Below, one piece after another: positions 1 through 7,346 of a DNA stretch of 33,595 nucleotides. The stretch is taken from positions 1 through 33,595 of the forward strand of contig JAFEER010000271.1 in assembly GCA_018240985.1 (NCBI GenBank), in the 5' to 3' direction. Position 1 is the stretch's first letter; each line of letters starts with the position of its first letter. The notes beneath the pieces are model-generated. The model searched no databases. It saw only the letters and a list, made by a program, of their open reading frames with translations, and was not told the DNA's origin. The translations under genes and the position numbers were made by a program. This stretch comes from Pseudomonadota bacterium. GTDB taxonomy: Bacteria > Pseudomonadota > Gammaproteobacteria > Burkholderiales > Burkholderiaceae_C.

Positions 1-299
1 GCCACGAACAACAGGCAGGGCACGCCCAGCAGCCATTTGCTGCCCTTGTCCCAGTGCGCGGCGCCCAGATCGAGCGACAGGAAGAACCACATGCAACCCA
101 TGCCGGCCAGCAGCAAGGCCAGCCATAGCGTCGCAGGTTCCGGCCGCTGGCGCAGCCAGCGTGGCGCAAAGCACAACGCGCCCAGCAACAGCAGCGCGGC
201 GCCATAGGAATAGCCGGACGGCACCCAGACGGCCAGCGCCGCCAGCAGGAAAGCCGCCAGCGCCGTCAGGCGCAGCGCAATCTCATTGGTTTGAATCAT
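1..299 (-). CDS. O-antigen ligase family protein, N-terminal part (runs off the left edge)
   Basis: Reading frame on the minus strand that starts with ATG at 299-297 and stays open to base 1, giving about 99 codons. The visible part starts MIQTNEIALRLTALAAFLLA and has about three hydrophobic segments separated by short basic loops (for example APRWLRQRPEP). This layout is typical of the start of WaaL/O-antigen ligase type polymerases, inner-membrane enzymes that transfer polymerised O-antigen to lipid A-core. Its ATG overlaps the TGA of the upstream glycosyltransferase (ATGA), so the two are translationally coupled, and a glycosyltransferase neighbour fits a surface-polysaccharide role. The diagnostic periplasmic loop lies outside the window, so the family call is an inference from the N-terminus and context. 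Confidence 0.6.
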   Translation of the reverse strand, partial: MIQTNEIALRLTALAAFLLAALAVWVPSGYSYGAALLLLGALCFAPRWLRQRPEPATLWLALLLAGMGCMWFFLSLDLGAAHWDKGSKWLLGVPCLLFV

Positions 300-1405
300 C
301 AATGCTGTGCTCCCGGCACATTCAGCAAGGCACGGTAGCGCTGCCACATAGGCTTGCGCCCGTAAAAAGACAAGGCCTGCTCACGCGCCGCTTGCCCCAG
401 CCGCTCGGCCAGCGCCGCATCGCTCAGCAGCCGCTGCAGCGCGTGCGCCAGTGCAGGCGCATCGGCATGCGGCACCAGCAGACCAGTACGGCCATTGTCG
501 ATCACCTCGCGCACGCCCAGCACGTCCGAGCCGATGCAGGCACAACCGGCGGCCATGGCCTCGACCAGGGCCAGGGGCATGCCCTCCCAATGGGTCGCCA
601 GCACGAACACCTGGGTGGCAGCCAGGCGCTGCGGCAGGTCGGCCACATTGCCCAGAAAGTGCACCTGTTGCTGCAGGCCCAGCCGCTGCGCCAGGGCCTC
701 GGCCTTGCGGCGCAGGCGCGTGCTGCCGCTGCCGGCCAGATAGAGCGCGGGCTTCAGCCCGCGGTCGCGCAGCAGGCCCAGGGCCTCGATCAGGGTGGCG
801 TGGTCTTTCTGCCGGGCAAAGCGCGAGGCCATGAGGATGGCCGCTTCGCGCTGCTGCCAGCGCTGCGGCAGCAGGCTGTCCGGGAAGCGCTCCAGCGCAA
901 TGCCGTTGGGAATGGCCAGGCATTTTTCTGGCGCAAAGCCGTGCTCCACCAGGGCCTGGCGCACGCCCTCGGATACGCCGATGCTGGCCTGGGTATGGGG
1001 CTCCAGCGCCAGGGCCTGGCGCAGGCGGCGCGGCGTGTAGCGCTCGCGCGAGTTGTGTTCGACGTGGTAGATGCGCGGCACGCCCTCGGCCACGGCGGCG
1101 CGCCGGCCCCAGATATGGTCGCTGAAGCCATGCGCGAAGACCACGTCGGGCTTCCAGGCGCGCATGATCTTGCGCAGCTCCCACACCGTGATCGCGTGCA
1201 GCCAGTTGGACACCAGCTGCACCTGCAGGCCCTGGTCGCGCAGCTGCTGCACGCGCGCCTCCGAGGTGTTGCGCTTGCGGCGCAGCACCAGCAGGGTTTG
1301 CATATCGGGGTCGCCCTGAGCGGCCAGGCACAAGTCCACCGCCACCTGAGTGGCGCCGGAAAACCCGCCCGTCACGAAATGCAACACCCTCAGTGGCCTG
1401 GCCAT
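299..1405 (-). CDS. Glycosyltransferase family 4 (GT-B fold)
   Basis: 368 residues from the ATG at 1405. The longer reading starts at a TTG at 1432, and the ATG directly precedes the typical ARPLRVLHFVTGGFSGA N-terminus. The N-terminal half carries the GT-B acceptor domain with a glycine-rich first loop (TGGFSGAT). The C-terminal half has the nucleotide-sugar domain: LLMASRFARQKDH-like beta strand, LGNVADLP, and the acidic motif HWEGMPLALVEAMAAG, where the E-x7-E pair binds the sugar nucleotide in GT4 enzymes. It probably transfers a sugar from a nucleotide donor onto an LPS core or O-antigen intermediate on the cytoplasmic side. It overlaps the ligase-like gene downstream by 1 base in an ATGA arrangement. 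The sugar and acceptor cannot be read from sequence. Confidence 0.88.
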   Translation of the reverse strand: MARPLRVLHFVTGGFSGATQVAVDLCLAAQGDPDMQTLLVLRRKRNTSEARVQQLRDQGLQVQLVSNWLHAITVWELRKIMRAWKPDVVFAHGFSDHIWGRRAAVAEGVPRIYHVEHNSRERYTPRRLRQALALEPHTQASIGVSEGVRQALVEHGFAPEKCLAIPNGIALERFPDSLLPQRWQQREAAILMASRFARQKDHATLIEALGLLRDRGLKPALYLAGSGSTRLRRKAEALAQRLGLQQQVHFLGNVADLPQRLAATQVFVLATHWEGMPLALVEAMAAGCACIGSDVLGVREVIDNGRTGLLVPHADAPALAHALQRLLSDAALAERLGQAAREQALSFYGRKPMWQRYRALLNVPGAQH

Positions 1406-1492
1406 GTCTTGATTGGTTTGAGGGTGCCCCAATGGGTGTAATGGCTGTGGGTGGCACCGACGGCCGCAACCCGGTGGCCGGGCGGCCGCGGA

Positions 1493-1699
1493 TCAATGCC
1501 CGCAGCGGATTACCTCACCGGCCTTCAGCTGATACACCGTCCCGCAATACGGGCACTGCGCCTTGCCCTGGTGCGCAATCTCCAGAAAGACGCGCGGGTG
1601 GGTGTTCCAGCGCTGCATGTCGGCCTTGGGGCTGGGGCAGTACACGCCGCCGTTGCCGTCCAGATCCTTGGCGAGCAGTTCAACGATTGCCTGTGTCAT
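1493..1699 (-). CDS. Small CHCC-type zinc-finger protein
   Basis: 68 residues. Cysteines occur at about 21 and as a CPYC pair at about 49-52, with a final CGH; together they make a Cys/His set like the zf-CHCC family, which also includes the zinc-binding part of complex I subunit NDUFS6. The start ATG (1699-1697) lies only 7 bases after the ilvE stop, so it is very probably co-transcribed with ilvE. Small proteins of this type next to ilvE are common in Burkholderiales. The function is unknown; zinc binding is the only property the sequence supports. Confidence 0.8.
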   Translation of the reverse strand: MTQAIVELLAKDLDGNGGVYCPSPKADMQRWNTHPRVFLEIAHQGKAQCPYCGTVYQLKAGEVIRCGH

Positions 1700-1706
1700 G
1701 GTGCGT

Positions 1707-2645
1707 TCAGACCTTGGTGAGCCAGTGGGCGTACTTGGGGTTGCGACCGTTCACGATGTCGAAGAACGCGCTCTGGATCTTTTCGGTGATCGGGCCGCGG
1801 CTGCCGGCGCCAATCGTTACGCGGTCGAGCTCGCGGATCGGCGTAATCTCGGCGGCCGTGCCGCTGAAGAAGGCCTCGTCGGCGATGTAGACCTCGTCGC
1901 GCGTGATGCGTTTCTGCACCAGCTCCAGGCCCAGATCCTTGCAGATGTGCAGCACGGTGTTGCGCGTGATGCCGTTCAGGGCGCCGGCCGACAGGTCGGG
2001 CGTGTAGACCACGCCGTCCTTGATGATGAACACGTTCTCGCCCGAACCCTCGGAGACGAAGCCGGCGGAATCCAGCAGCAGGGCCTCGTCGTAGCCGTCG
2101 TCGGTGGCCTCGGTGTTGGCCAGGATGGAGTTGGTGTAGTTGCTCGACGCCTTGGCCTGCGTCATGGTGATGTTGACGTGGTGGCGCGTGAAGCTGCTGG
2201 TCTTGACGCGGATGCCGCGCGTCATGCCCTCTTCGCCCAGGTAGGCGCCCCAGGCCCAGGCGGCGACGATCAGGTGGATCTTGTTGCCCTTGGGGCTGAC
2301 GCCGAGCTTTTCCGAGCCGATCCAGGTCAGCGGACGCAGGTAGCAGGATTCCAGGTTGTTGGCACGCACCACGGCGCGCTGCGCCTCGTTCACCTCTTCC
2401 TTGGTGAAGGGTATCTGCATGCGCAGGATCTTGGCGCTGTTGAACAGGCGGTCGGTGTGCTCCTGCAGGCGGAAGATGGCCGTGCCCTGCGCCGTCTTGT
2501 AGGCGCGCACGCCCTCGAAAGCGCCGCAGCCGTAGTGCAGCGAATGGGTCAGCACGTGGATCTTGGCGTCGCGCCAGTCCACCATCTGGCCATCCATCCA
2601 GATCTTGCCGTCACGGTCGGCCATGGAGGGAACAACGGGGCTCAT
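1707..2645 (-). CDS. ilvE: Branched-chain amino acid aminotransferase
   Basis: 312 residues, the usual length for fold-type IV class I BCATs (E. coli IlvE is 309). It catalyses the last step of leucine, isoleucine and valine synthesis, exchanging the amino group with glutamate, with PLP as cofactor. Visible signatures: HSLHYGCGAFEGVRAY near residue 35, RLQEHTDRLFNSAKIL near 60, the PLP lysine K165 in MTQAKASSNY, and the EGSGENVF motif with its phosphate-binding context near 210-220. The C-terminus has the SGTAAEITPI loop. It is the first gene of a pair with the small zinc-finger gene. Start chosen at the ATG 2645-2643; an internal ATG eight codons later (MADRDGKIW) is also possible. Confidence 0.96.
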   Translation of the reverse strand: MSPVVPSMADRDGKIWMDGQMVDWRDAKIHVLTHSLHYGCGAFEGVRAYKTAQGTAIFRLQEHTDRLFNSAKILRMQIPFTKEEVNEAQRAVVRANNLESCYLRPLTWIGSEKLGVSPKGNKIHLIVAAWAWGAYLGEEGMTRGIRVKTSSFTRHHVNITMTQAKASSNYTNSILANTEATDDGYDEALLLDSAGFVSEGSGENVFIIKDGVVYTPDLSAGALNGITRNTVLHICKDLGLELVQKRITRDEVYIADEAFFSGTAAEITPIRELDRVTIGAGSRGPITEKIQSAFFDIVNGRNPKYAHWLTKV

Positions 2646-2688
2646 GGTGATCCTTTAAGAGAACTGCGAAGTCGCAAAGCCAGCGATT

Positions 2689-3114
2689 TTACGACTCACT
2701 GGCCGACGTGGCGTCCTCCTGGGGCGGCGCGGGGCGCACCAGCTCCCAGCGCACCAGCCGGCCATTCAAGAATTCGCAGGTCACATGCGACTGCGTGCCG
2801 TCCGTCCAGCGATAGACCTCGGGCTGCTGGCCCTCGGCCGACAGATGCTCGCCCAGCGCGCGCGTCATGGCCACCACGTGCATCAGGTTCACGCCGGGTT
2901 TGAGCTTGGCATTGAGCATCACGGCGCTGCCCACATAACCGATGGGACTGTGCCGCGCCTTCTGCATCACGTTCATGAGGCGGGTGTAGTGCAGCAGCGC
3001 CCACATCACCAGACCACCAGTCACGGTAATGATGCCCTGCAAGCCATAGGCACGGTAGGCGGCAAAGACGAGGACGACGATGCCCAGCGGGATGAGGATC
3101 TTGCGCAAATTCAT
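2689..3114 (-). CDS. Small membrane-anchored protein of unknown function
   Basis: 141 residues. The first 45 contain two hydrophobic stretches (IPLGIVVLVFAAY and GIITVTGGLVMWALLH), predicting an N-terminal membrane hairpin followed by a soluble domain with GYVGSAVMLNAKLKPGVNL and YRWTDGTQSHV. Proteins like this in Acidovorax relatives are, from memory, sometimes labelled glycerate kinase, but nothing in this short sequence resembles a kinase (no P-loop, far too short), so I do not adopt that name. It lies 43 bases upstream of ilvE on the same strand and may share its transcript. Confidence 0.75.
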   Translation of the reverse strand: MNLRKILIPLGIVVLVFAAYRAYGLQGIITVTGGLVMWALLHYTRLMNVMQKARHSPIGYVGSAVMLNAKLKPGVNLMHVVAMTRALGEHLSAEGQQPEVYRWTDGTQSHVTCEFLNGRLVRWELVRPAPPQEDATSASES

Positions 3115-3171
3115 GGGCGGATTGTCCTATGCGCTGGCGATGGGTTGACTGCGGATCTTGCGTAGGGCTGG

Positions 3172-3591
3172 TCAAAGCGCCTGGGCACAGAAAACCGCCG
3201 GCGTAACGATGCGCGTGTGGCCCAGGTTTCCACGCTGTAGCAGCCCGGCCTTGCGGTCGCCGGTAACGAGGTAGTCGGCCGCGCTCGCCAGGGCCATCTG
3301 CAGCAGGAAGCTGTCGTTGGGGTCGGTGGCTTCAACACCGTCTGGCAATGGCGGCAGCGTTGGCAGCACCACGGCGCGCTGCAGGTTGTTGACCATGGTG
3401 CCGACACGATGCGCGGGCAGGATGGCCCTGAGCTTGGGGTAGCGGCTGGCACGCCGCAGTTCATCGAGCTGCTCGGTGGAGGTGACCAGTTCGAAACGCG
3501 AGGCGCGCCAGGCGCGGTAAATCGTGTCGGGTGGGCGATGCGGTGAAATCAGGGCGCCCAGCAACACATTGGTATCGAGGATGACGCGCAT
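3172..3591 (-). CDS. PIN-domain toxin of a type II toxin-antitoxin pair
   Basis: 139 residues with the acidic tetrad of PIN ribonucleases: D6 in VILDTNVLL, E44 in QLDEL, D93 in TDPNDSFLL and D112 in TGDRKAG. PIN toxins are Mg-dependent endoribonucleases, held inactive by a co-expressed antitoxin. It resembles the 'putative toxin component, PIN family' subgroup (COG1569-like) rather than classical VapC. Its ATG shares one base with the stop codon of the upstream ribbon-helix-helix gene (TGATG), the coupling expected of antitoxin-first operons. All catalytic residues are intact, so it is likely active. The RNA target cannot be deduced. Confidence 0.88.
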   Translation of the reverse strand: MRVILDTNVLLGALISPHRPPDTIYRAWRASRFELVTSTEQLDELRRASRYPKLRAILPAHRVGTMVNNLQRAVVLPTLPPLPDGVEATDPNDSFLLQMALASAADYLVTGDRKAGLLQRGNLGHTRIVTPAVFCAQAL

Positions 3592-3839
3592 CAGCGGGCC
3601 GCGTCTTCACGCGCCCACTGCACCGCCTCGTCGATCAGCTCTGCCAGCTCGGCCTCGGCCATTGCGCCCGCCGCCGTCTTGGCCTGGTCGGCCGCGCGCT
3701 CCAGCAGATAGGCGCGCACCGACTCTTCGATGAAGCGCGACAGATCCCCTTTGCGGCCCCCGCCCTGGGCGGCAAGAAACATGCGCACGGACTGATCCAC
3801 TTCCGGCGATACGGCGATGTTCCAGCGGACGGTGCTCAT
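3591..3839 (-). CDS. Ribbon-helix-helix antitoxin
   Basis: 82 residues. The N-terminal 45 form a ribbon-helix-helix fold: a short beta strand (VRWNIAVSP) then two helices ending in SRFIEESVRAYLLER. The C-terminal helix rich in Ala/Glu (AEAELAELIDEAVQWARED) is the likely toxin-binding tail. The start was set at the ATG 3839-3837 because a strong AAGGAGG Shine-Dalgarno lies 5 bases upstream; readings that begin further upstream have none. It would bind its own promoter as a dimer and neutralise the PIN protein encoded by the overlapping downstream gene. Specific family naming is not possible from sequence alone. Confidence 0.85.
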   Translation of the reverse strand: MSTVRWNIAVSPEVDQSVRMFLAAQGGGRKGDLSRFIEESVRAYLLERAADQAKTAAGAMAEAELAELIDEAVQWAREDAAR

Positions 3840-3854
3840 GGTGCCTCCTTGTGG

Positions 3855-3879
3855 GTGTTTGTGTGCATAGGTGTTTATA
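3855..3879 (-). promoter_or_regulatory. Putative promoter/operator of the toxin-antitoxin pair
   Basis: Just upstream of the antitoxin there is a TATAAA -10-like hexamer on the minus strand (3879-3874). On the plus strand GTGTTT occurs twice (3855-3860 and 3871-3876), 16 bases apart. Ribbon-helix-helix repressors often bind such short repeats one to two helical turns apart near the -10. No convincing -35 was found, so this is only a candidate. Confidence 0.3.
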
Positions 3880-3924
3880 CAGCCATTCCCAAATGTTGGC
3901 AGGGCCCCGCCTTCGCGGCTCCAT

Positions 3925-5307
3925 TCAGCCCAGCCCGCGCACCACGTCCATGGCCTCGTCCACGCGCTCCACCGCGTGGATTTCCAGGCCCGGGATGGGC
4001 TTCTTGGGCGCATTCGCCTTGGGCACGACGGCCACCGTAAAACCCAGCTTCGCGGCCTCCTTCAACCGCTCCTGGCCGCGCGGCGCGGGGCGCACCTCGC
4101 CGGCCAGGCCCACCTCGCCAAAGGCGATGAAGCCCTTGGGCAGGGCGCGGCCGCGCAGGCTGCTGGTGATGGAGAGCATCACCGCCAAGTCCGCCGCGGG
4201 CTCGCTGATGCGCACGCCGCCCACGGCGTTGACGAACACGTCCTGATCCGCGCAGGCCACGCCCGCGTGGCGGTGCAAGACCGCCAGCAGCATGGCCAGG
4301 CGGTCGCGCTCCAGGCCCACGGACAGGCGCCGCGGGCTTGGGCCGCCGCCATCGACCAGCGCCTGGATCTCCACCAGCAGCGGGCGCGTGCCCTCCAGCG
4401 TGACCAGCACGCAGCTGCCGGGCACGGGCTCGGCGTGCTGGGAGAGGAAGATGGCGCTGGGGTTGGCCACGCCCTTTAGGCCCTTTTCCGTCATGGCGAA
4501 CACGCCAATCTCGTTCACCGCGCCAAAGCGGTTCTTGATGGCGCGCACCAGGCGAAAGCTGCTGTGCGTGTCGCCCTCGAAGTACAGCACCGTGTCCACC
4601 ATATGCTCCAGCACGCGCGGGCCGGCCAGCGCGCCCTCCTTGGTCACATGGCCGACCAGCACCACGGCGATGCCCGTGGCCTTGGCCAGGCGCGTGAGGT
4701 GGGCCGCGCATTCGCGCACCTGGGACACGCTGCCCGGGGCGCTGGTGAGCTGGTCGGAGTAGATGGTCTGAATGGAGTCGATCACCGCCACGGCGGGCTG
4801 CGTGGCCTCGATGGTGGCGAGGATTTTCTCCAGCTGGATCTCGGCCAGCACGTTCACCTGGCTGGCCTCCAGCCCCAGCCGGCGCGAGCGCAGCGCCACC
4901 TGCGCGCCGCTTTCCTCGCCCGTCACGTACAGCGTGGGCAGGCCGCGGCGCTGCAGCGCGTCCATGGCCTGCAGCAGCAGCGTGGACTTGCCAATGCCCG
5001 GGTCGCCGCCGATGAGCACCACGCCGCCCTCGACCACGCCGCCGCCGAGCACGCGATCGAGCTCCTCGATGCCGCTGGCGCTGCGCGCCACCTCGGTGGC
5101 CTCGATGGCGGCCAGCGGCAGCACCGCCTGCGCCTGGGCCAGGCCGGCGTACTGGCCGGCGCCGCTCAGGCGGTTCTTGCCGGGCGCGGCCTCGGGCACG
5201 CTCTCGACGAGCGTGTTCCAGGCGCCGCAGCCGGGGCATTTGCCCAGCCAGCGCGGGCTGGTGGTGGCGCATTCGCTGCAGGTGTAGAGGGTTTTGTCCT
5301 TGGCCAT
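3925..5307 (-). CDS. radA: DNA repair protein RadA
   Basis: 460 residues from the ATG at 5307, exactly the E. coli length; the frame is open 19 codons further upstream but those residues do not fit the family. An N-terminal C4 zinc finger (C10, C13, C24, C27) is followed by a RecA-like ATPase with Walker A GGDPGIGKST near residues 100-109 and Walker B-like AVIDSIQTIYS. The RadA-specific KNRFG motif (AIKNRFGAVNE) is present, and the C-terminal domain is Lon-protease-like. RadA promotes branch migration of recombination intermediates and helps resolve stalled forks. It appears monocistronic, with its own upstream region shared divergently with the GST gene. Confidence 0.97.
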   Translation of the reverse strand: MAKDKTLYTCSECATTSPRWLGKCPGCGAWNTLVESVPEAAPGKNRLSGAGQYAGLAQAQAVLPLAAIEATEVARSASGIEELDRVLGGGVVEGGVVLIGGDPGIGKSTLLLQAMDALQRRGLPTLYVTGEESGAQVALRSRRLGLEASQVNVLAEIQLEKILATIEATQPAVAVIDSIQTIYSDQLTSAPGSVSQVRECAAHLTRLAKATGIAVVLVGHVTKEGALAGPRVLEHMVDTVLYFEGDTHSSFRLVRAIKNRFGAVNEIGVFAMTEKGLKGVANPSAIFLSQHAEPVPGSCVLVTLEGTRPLLVEIQALVDGGGPSPRRLSVGLERDRLAMLLAVLHRHAGVACADQDVFVNAVGGVRISEPAADLAVMLSITSSLRGRALPKGFIAFGEVGLAGEVRPAPRGQERLKEAAKLGFTVAVVPKANAPKKPIPGLEIHAVERVDEAMDVVRGLG

Positions 5308-5437
5308 GGGGTGGGCACTATAACGATCACAATCGTCGGTCGCGGCATTCCGGCACTGCGCCACAAACTTTCAAACAAAATCAGGCCATAGCGCCCATAC
5401 AGACTGCGCAAGCAGCTCTCATAATAGGAGTAAAACC

Positions 5438-6064
5438 ATGAGCACATTGACCCTCTACTACGCCCCCGGCACCTGCGCCCAGGCGGTGCGCATCGCGCTG
5501 CACGAGGCCGGCGCGCCGCATGAACTGGTGCGCCTGGACTTGGCGGCGAACGAGCAGCGCAGCCCCTCCTACCTGGCCATCAACCCCAAGGGCCGCGTGC
5601 CGGCGCTGGTGACCGAGCATGGCGTGCTCAGCGAGACCTCGGCCCTGCTGCTCTACGTGGCGCAGCGCTTTCCCCAGGCGCGGCTGGCGCCGCTGGACGA
5701 CCCGTTTGCCCTGGCCCGCATGCAGGAGCTGCACAGCTTCCTGGCCTCCACCGTGCACATCGCCCACGCCCACCGCCCGCGCGCCAGCCGCTGGGCCGAC
5801 GAGCCCGAGGCCCAGGCAGCGATGCAGCGCAAGGTGCCGGCCAACATGCGCGAGTGCTTTGCGGTGATCGAACGCCACTACCTGGCCAACCAGGACAAGG
5901 GCCCCTGGGTCATGGGCGAGCAGTTCACCGTGGCCGACGGCTACCTGTTCACGGTGGCCGGCTGGCTCAAGAGCGACGGCGTGGACATCAACGAGTTTGC
6001 GCGCGTCGCCGCCCACAGCCGGCGCGTGGCCGAGCGGCCTGCGGTGCAGCGGGCGCTGGCCTGA
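5438..6064 (+). CDS. Glutathione S-transferase, beta-class-like
   Basis: 208 residues. The N-terminal thioredoxin-like domain starts TLYYAPGTCAQAVRIAL, with Cys13 at the place of the catalytic Cys10 of bacterial beta-class GSTs. The glutathione-binding NPKGRVPAL (cis-Pro) and SETSALLLYVAQ (Glu-Ser gamma-glutamyl site) motifs follow. The C-terminal half is the all-helical domain with FTVADGYLFTV, the N-capping-box region. A good AGGAGT Shine-Dalgarno sits 7 bases before the ATG. It conjugates or reduces electrophiles with glutathione; the natural substrate is unknown. It is divergent from radA and convergent with the cytochrome c peroxidase gene. Confidence 0.93.
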   Translation: MSTLTLYYAPGTCAQAVRIALHEAGAPHELVRLDLAANEQRSPSYLAINPKGRVPALVTEHGVLSETSALLLYVAQRFPQARLAPLDDPFALARMQELHSFLASTVHIAHAHRPRASRWADEPEAQAAMQRKVPANMRECFAVIERHYLANQDKGPWVMGEQFTVADGYLFTVAGWLKSDGVDINEFARVAAHSRRVAERPAVQRALA

Positions 6065-6120
6065 AAAAAAGGCCAGCACCCTTGCGAAGTACCGGCCTGC
6101 AAAGGCCCGTCAGGCGGGCC
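6055..6120. terminator. Two hairpins between convergent gst and ccpA genes
   Basis: A 7-bp stem GCTGGCC/GGCCAGC (6055-6061 with 6071-6077) overlaps the GST stop codon. A second 6-bp stem GGCCCG/CGGGCC with a TCAGG loop lies at 6104-6120. The second is followed by CTTT on the plus strand after two more bases and by TTT on the minus strand. They lie between two convergent genes and could act as a bidirectional terminator, but the T tracts are short. Confidence 0.45.
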
Positions 6121-6142
6121 GGCTTTCACGAGCTACGATGAA

Positions 6143-7168
6143 TCATTCAAAGGGCTGCGGCCGCTTGGTCTTGTCGCTCGATGGCGGCAAGATGGGCATG
6201 GTGATCCGGGGCTGGTCGCCGGTCAGCGACTTCAGGAAGGCCACGATGTCGGCGTTTTCCTTGTCGCTGAACTTGCGGCCCAGCTGGATGCGGCCCATGG
6301 TGTCCACGGCCTCGGCCAGGGTGTCGGCTGCGCCATCGTGGAAGTAGGGATAGGTCAGCTCCACGTTGCGCAGCGTCGGCACCTTGAAGTTGAAGCGCTC
6401 GGCATCGTTGCCGGTGACGGCGGAGCGTCCCTCCGCCGGGTTGTCGGTCTTGTAGGGTTCGACCAGTCCCATCTTCTGGAACGACGTGCCGCCCAGGTTG
6501 GGGCCGTTGTGACAGGCCACACAGCCACTGCCCTTGAACAGCTCGTAGCCGCGCAGCTCCTGCGCCGTGATGGCCTTCTTGTCGCCCTTGAGCCATTTGT
6601 CAAAGCGCGCATTGGGCGTGACCAGTGTTTCCTCAAACGCCGCGATGGCATTCGTCACCTGGTCGATGTCCAGCTTGTCGTTGCCAAACACCTTCTTGAA
6701 CTCGGCCTGGTACTGCGGGATGGAGCGCAGCATGTCCACCGCCAGGTCGTGGGTGAAGGCCATCTCGCCCGGATTGGCGATGGGGCCGCCGGCCTGCTCC
6801 TTCAAATCCTTGGCGCGGCCATCCCAGAACTGGGCCACGTTGAGGCTGGAATTGAGCACCGTGGGCGAGTTGATGGGGCCCTTCTGCCACTTGTCGCCGA
6901 TGGAGGTCTTGAGGTTGTCCGAGCCGCCCATGCTCAGGTTGTGGCAGGAGTTGCACGAGATGAAGCCCGAGCGCGACAGGCGCGGGTCGAACCACAGCTT
7001 CTTGCCCAGATCGACCTTGGCCGGGTTGGTGACCTTGTGCGGGGCAATCGGCTGCACGGGTTCCTGGGCGCGCGCGGGCGTCACCGCCAGCAGTGCCGCG
7101 GCGCCCACAGCGGCAAGCGCAAGGCGCACGGCATGTCGCGGGGAGGAGGGCTTCGATTCGTATGGCAT
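6143..7168 (-). CDS. ccpA: Di-haem cytochrome c peroxidase
   Basis: 341 residues from the ATG at 7168, which directly precedes a secretion signal (basic start, then LALAAVGAAALLAVTPARAQ with cleavage near residue 35). Two CxxCH haem-c sites are present: C72-C75-H76 (low-potential peroxidatic haem) and C216-C219-H220 (electron-transferring haem). MauG/BCCP family landmarks include GKKLWFDPRLS, NSPTVLN, FWDGRA and PTLRNVELTYPYFHDG. It is a periplasmic enzyme that reduces hydrogen peroxide to water with electrons from small c-type cytochromes. Bacterial ccp genes are classically induced under low oxygen through FNR/ANR, and a matching dyad lies upstream here. The C-terminal tail after residue 320 is Pro/Lys-rich. 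Confidence 0.95.
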   Translation of the reverse strand: MPYESKPSSPRHAVRLALAAVGAAALLAVTPARAQEPVQPIAPHKVTNPAKVDLGKKLWFDPRLSRSGFISCNSCHNLSMGGSDNLKTSIGDKWQKGPINSPTVLNSSLNVAQFWDGRAKDLKEQAGGPIANPGEMAFTHDLAVDMLRSIPQYQAEFKKVFGNDKLDIDQVTNAIAAFEETLVTPNARFDKWLKGDKKAITAQELRGYELFKGSGCVACHNGPNLGGTSFQKMGLVEPYKTDNPAEGRSAVTGNDAERFNFKVPTLRNVELTYPYFHDGAADTLAEAVDTMGRIQLGRKFSDKENADIVAFLKSLTGDQPRITMPILPPSSDKTKRPQPFE

Positions 7169-7243
7169 GGGGCAACTCCATTCGTTAGTTGTCGATGACG
7201 TAGCGATCGGGGTGCTACGCAACCATTCTTGGTGAAAACCTGA

Positions 7244-7286
7244 GGTTATTGATTAACCCAGATCAAGAATAATATTAGAACGTTCT
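7244..7286 (-). promoter_or_regulatory. FNR/ANR-like site and adjacent palindromes upstream of ccpA
   Basis: On the minus strand TTGAT-CTGG-GTTAA (7266-7253) matches the FNR/ANR consensus TTGAT-N4-ATCAA at 8 of 10 conserved positions. Its centre lies about 90 bases before the ccpA ATG, inside a short A+T-rich stretch. It overlaps the perfect dyad GGTTA-TTGAT-TAACC (7244-7258). A separate 10-bp perfect palindrome AGAACGTTCT lies at 7277-7286. Anaerobic control of ccp by FNR-type regulators is well known in other proteobacteria; control here is inferred from the match. Confidence 0.55.
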
Positions 7287-7346
7287 TAATTAGAATCGAC
7301 CGGCGGTGCTGAAAACCTTCGAGTGCATCAACAGAGTGCCTGCACG

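Noticed and set aside
161-1441. 426-residue plus-strand frame over the glycosyltransferase.
   Set aside because: Reverse-strand shadow; the minus-strand frame has clear GT4 motifs and operon spacing.
2068-2094. A further GAATCC-N16-CGTAG match on the plus strand inside ilvE.
   Set aside because: It lies in the middle of a gene on the opposite strand, with no gene downstream in its direction; a chance match, which also shows the ECF motif has some background frequency.
2689-3114. Reading this small protein as glycerate kinase.
   Set aside because: No kinase motif, too short and membrane-anchored; the name seems to be an annotation carried over by habit.
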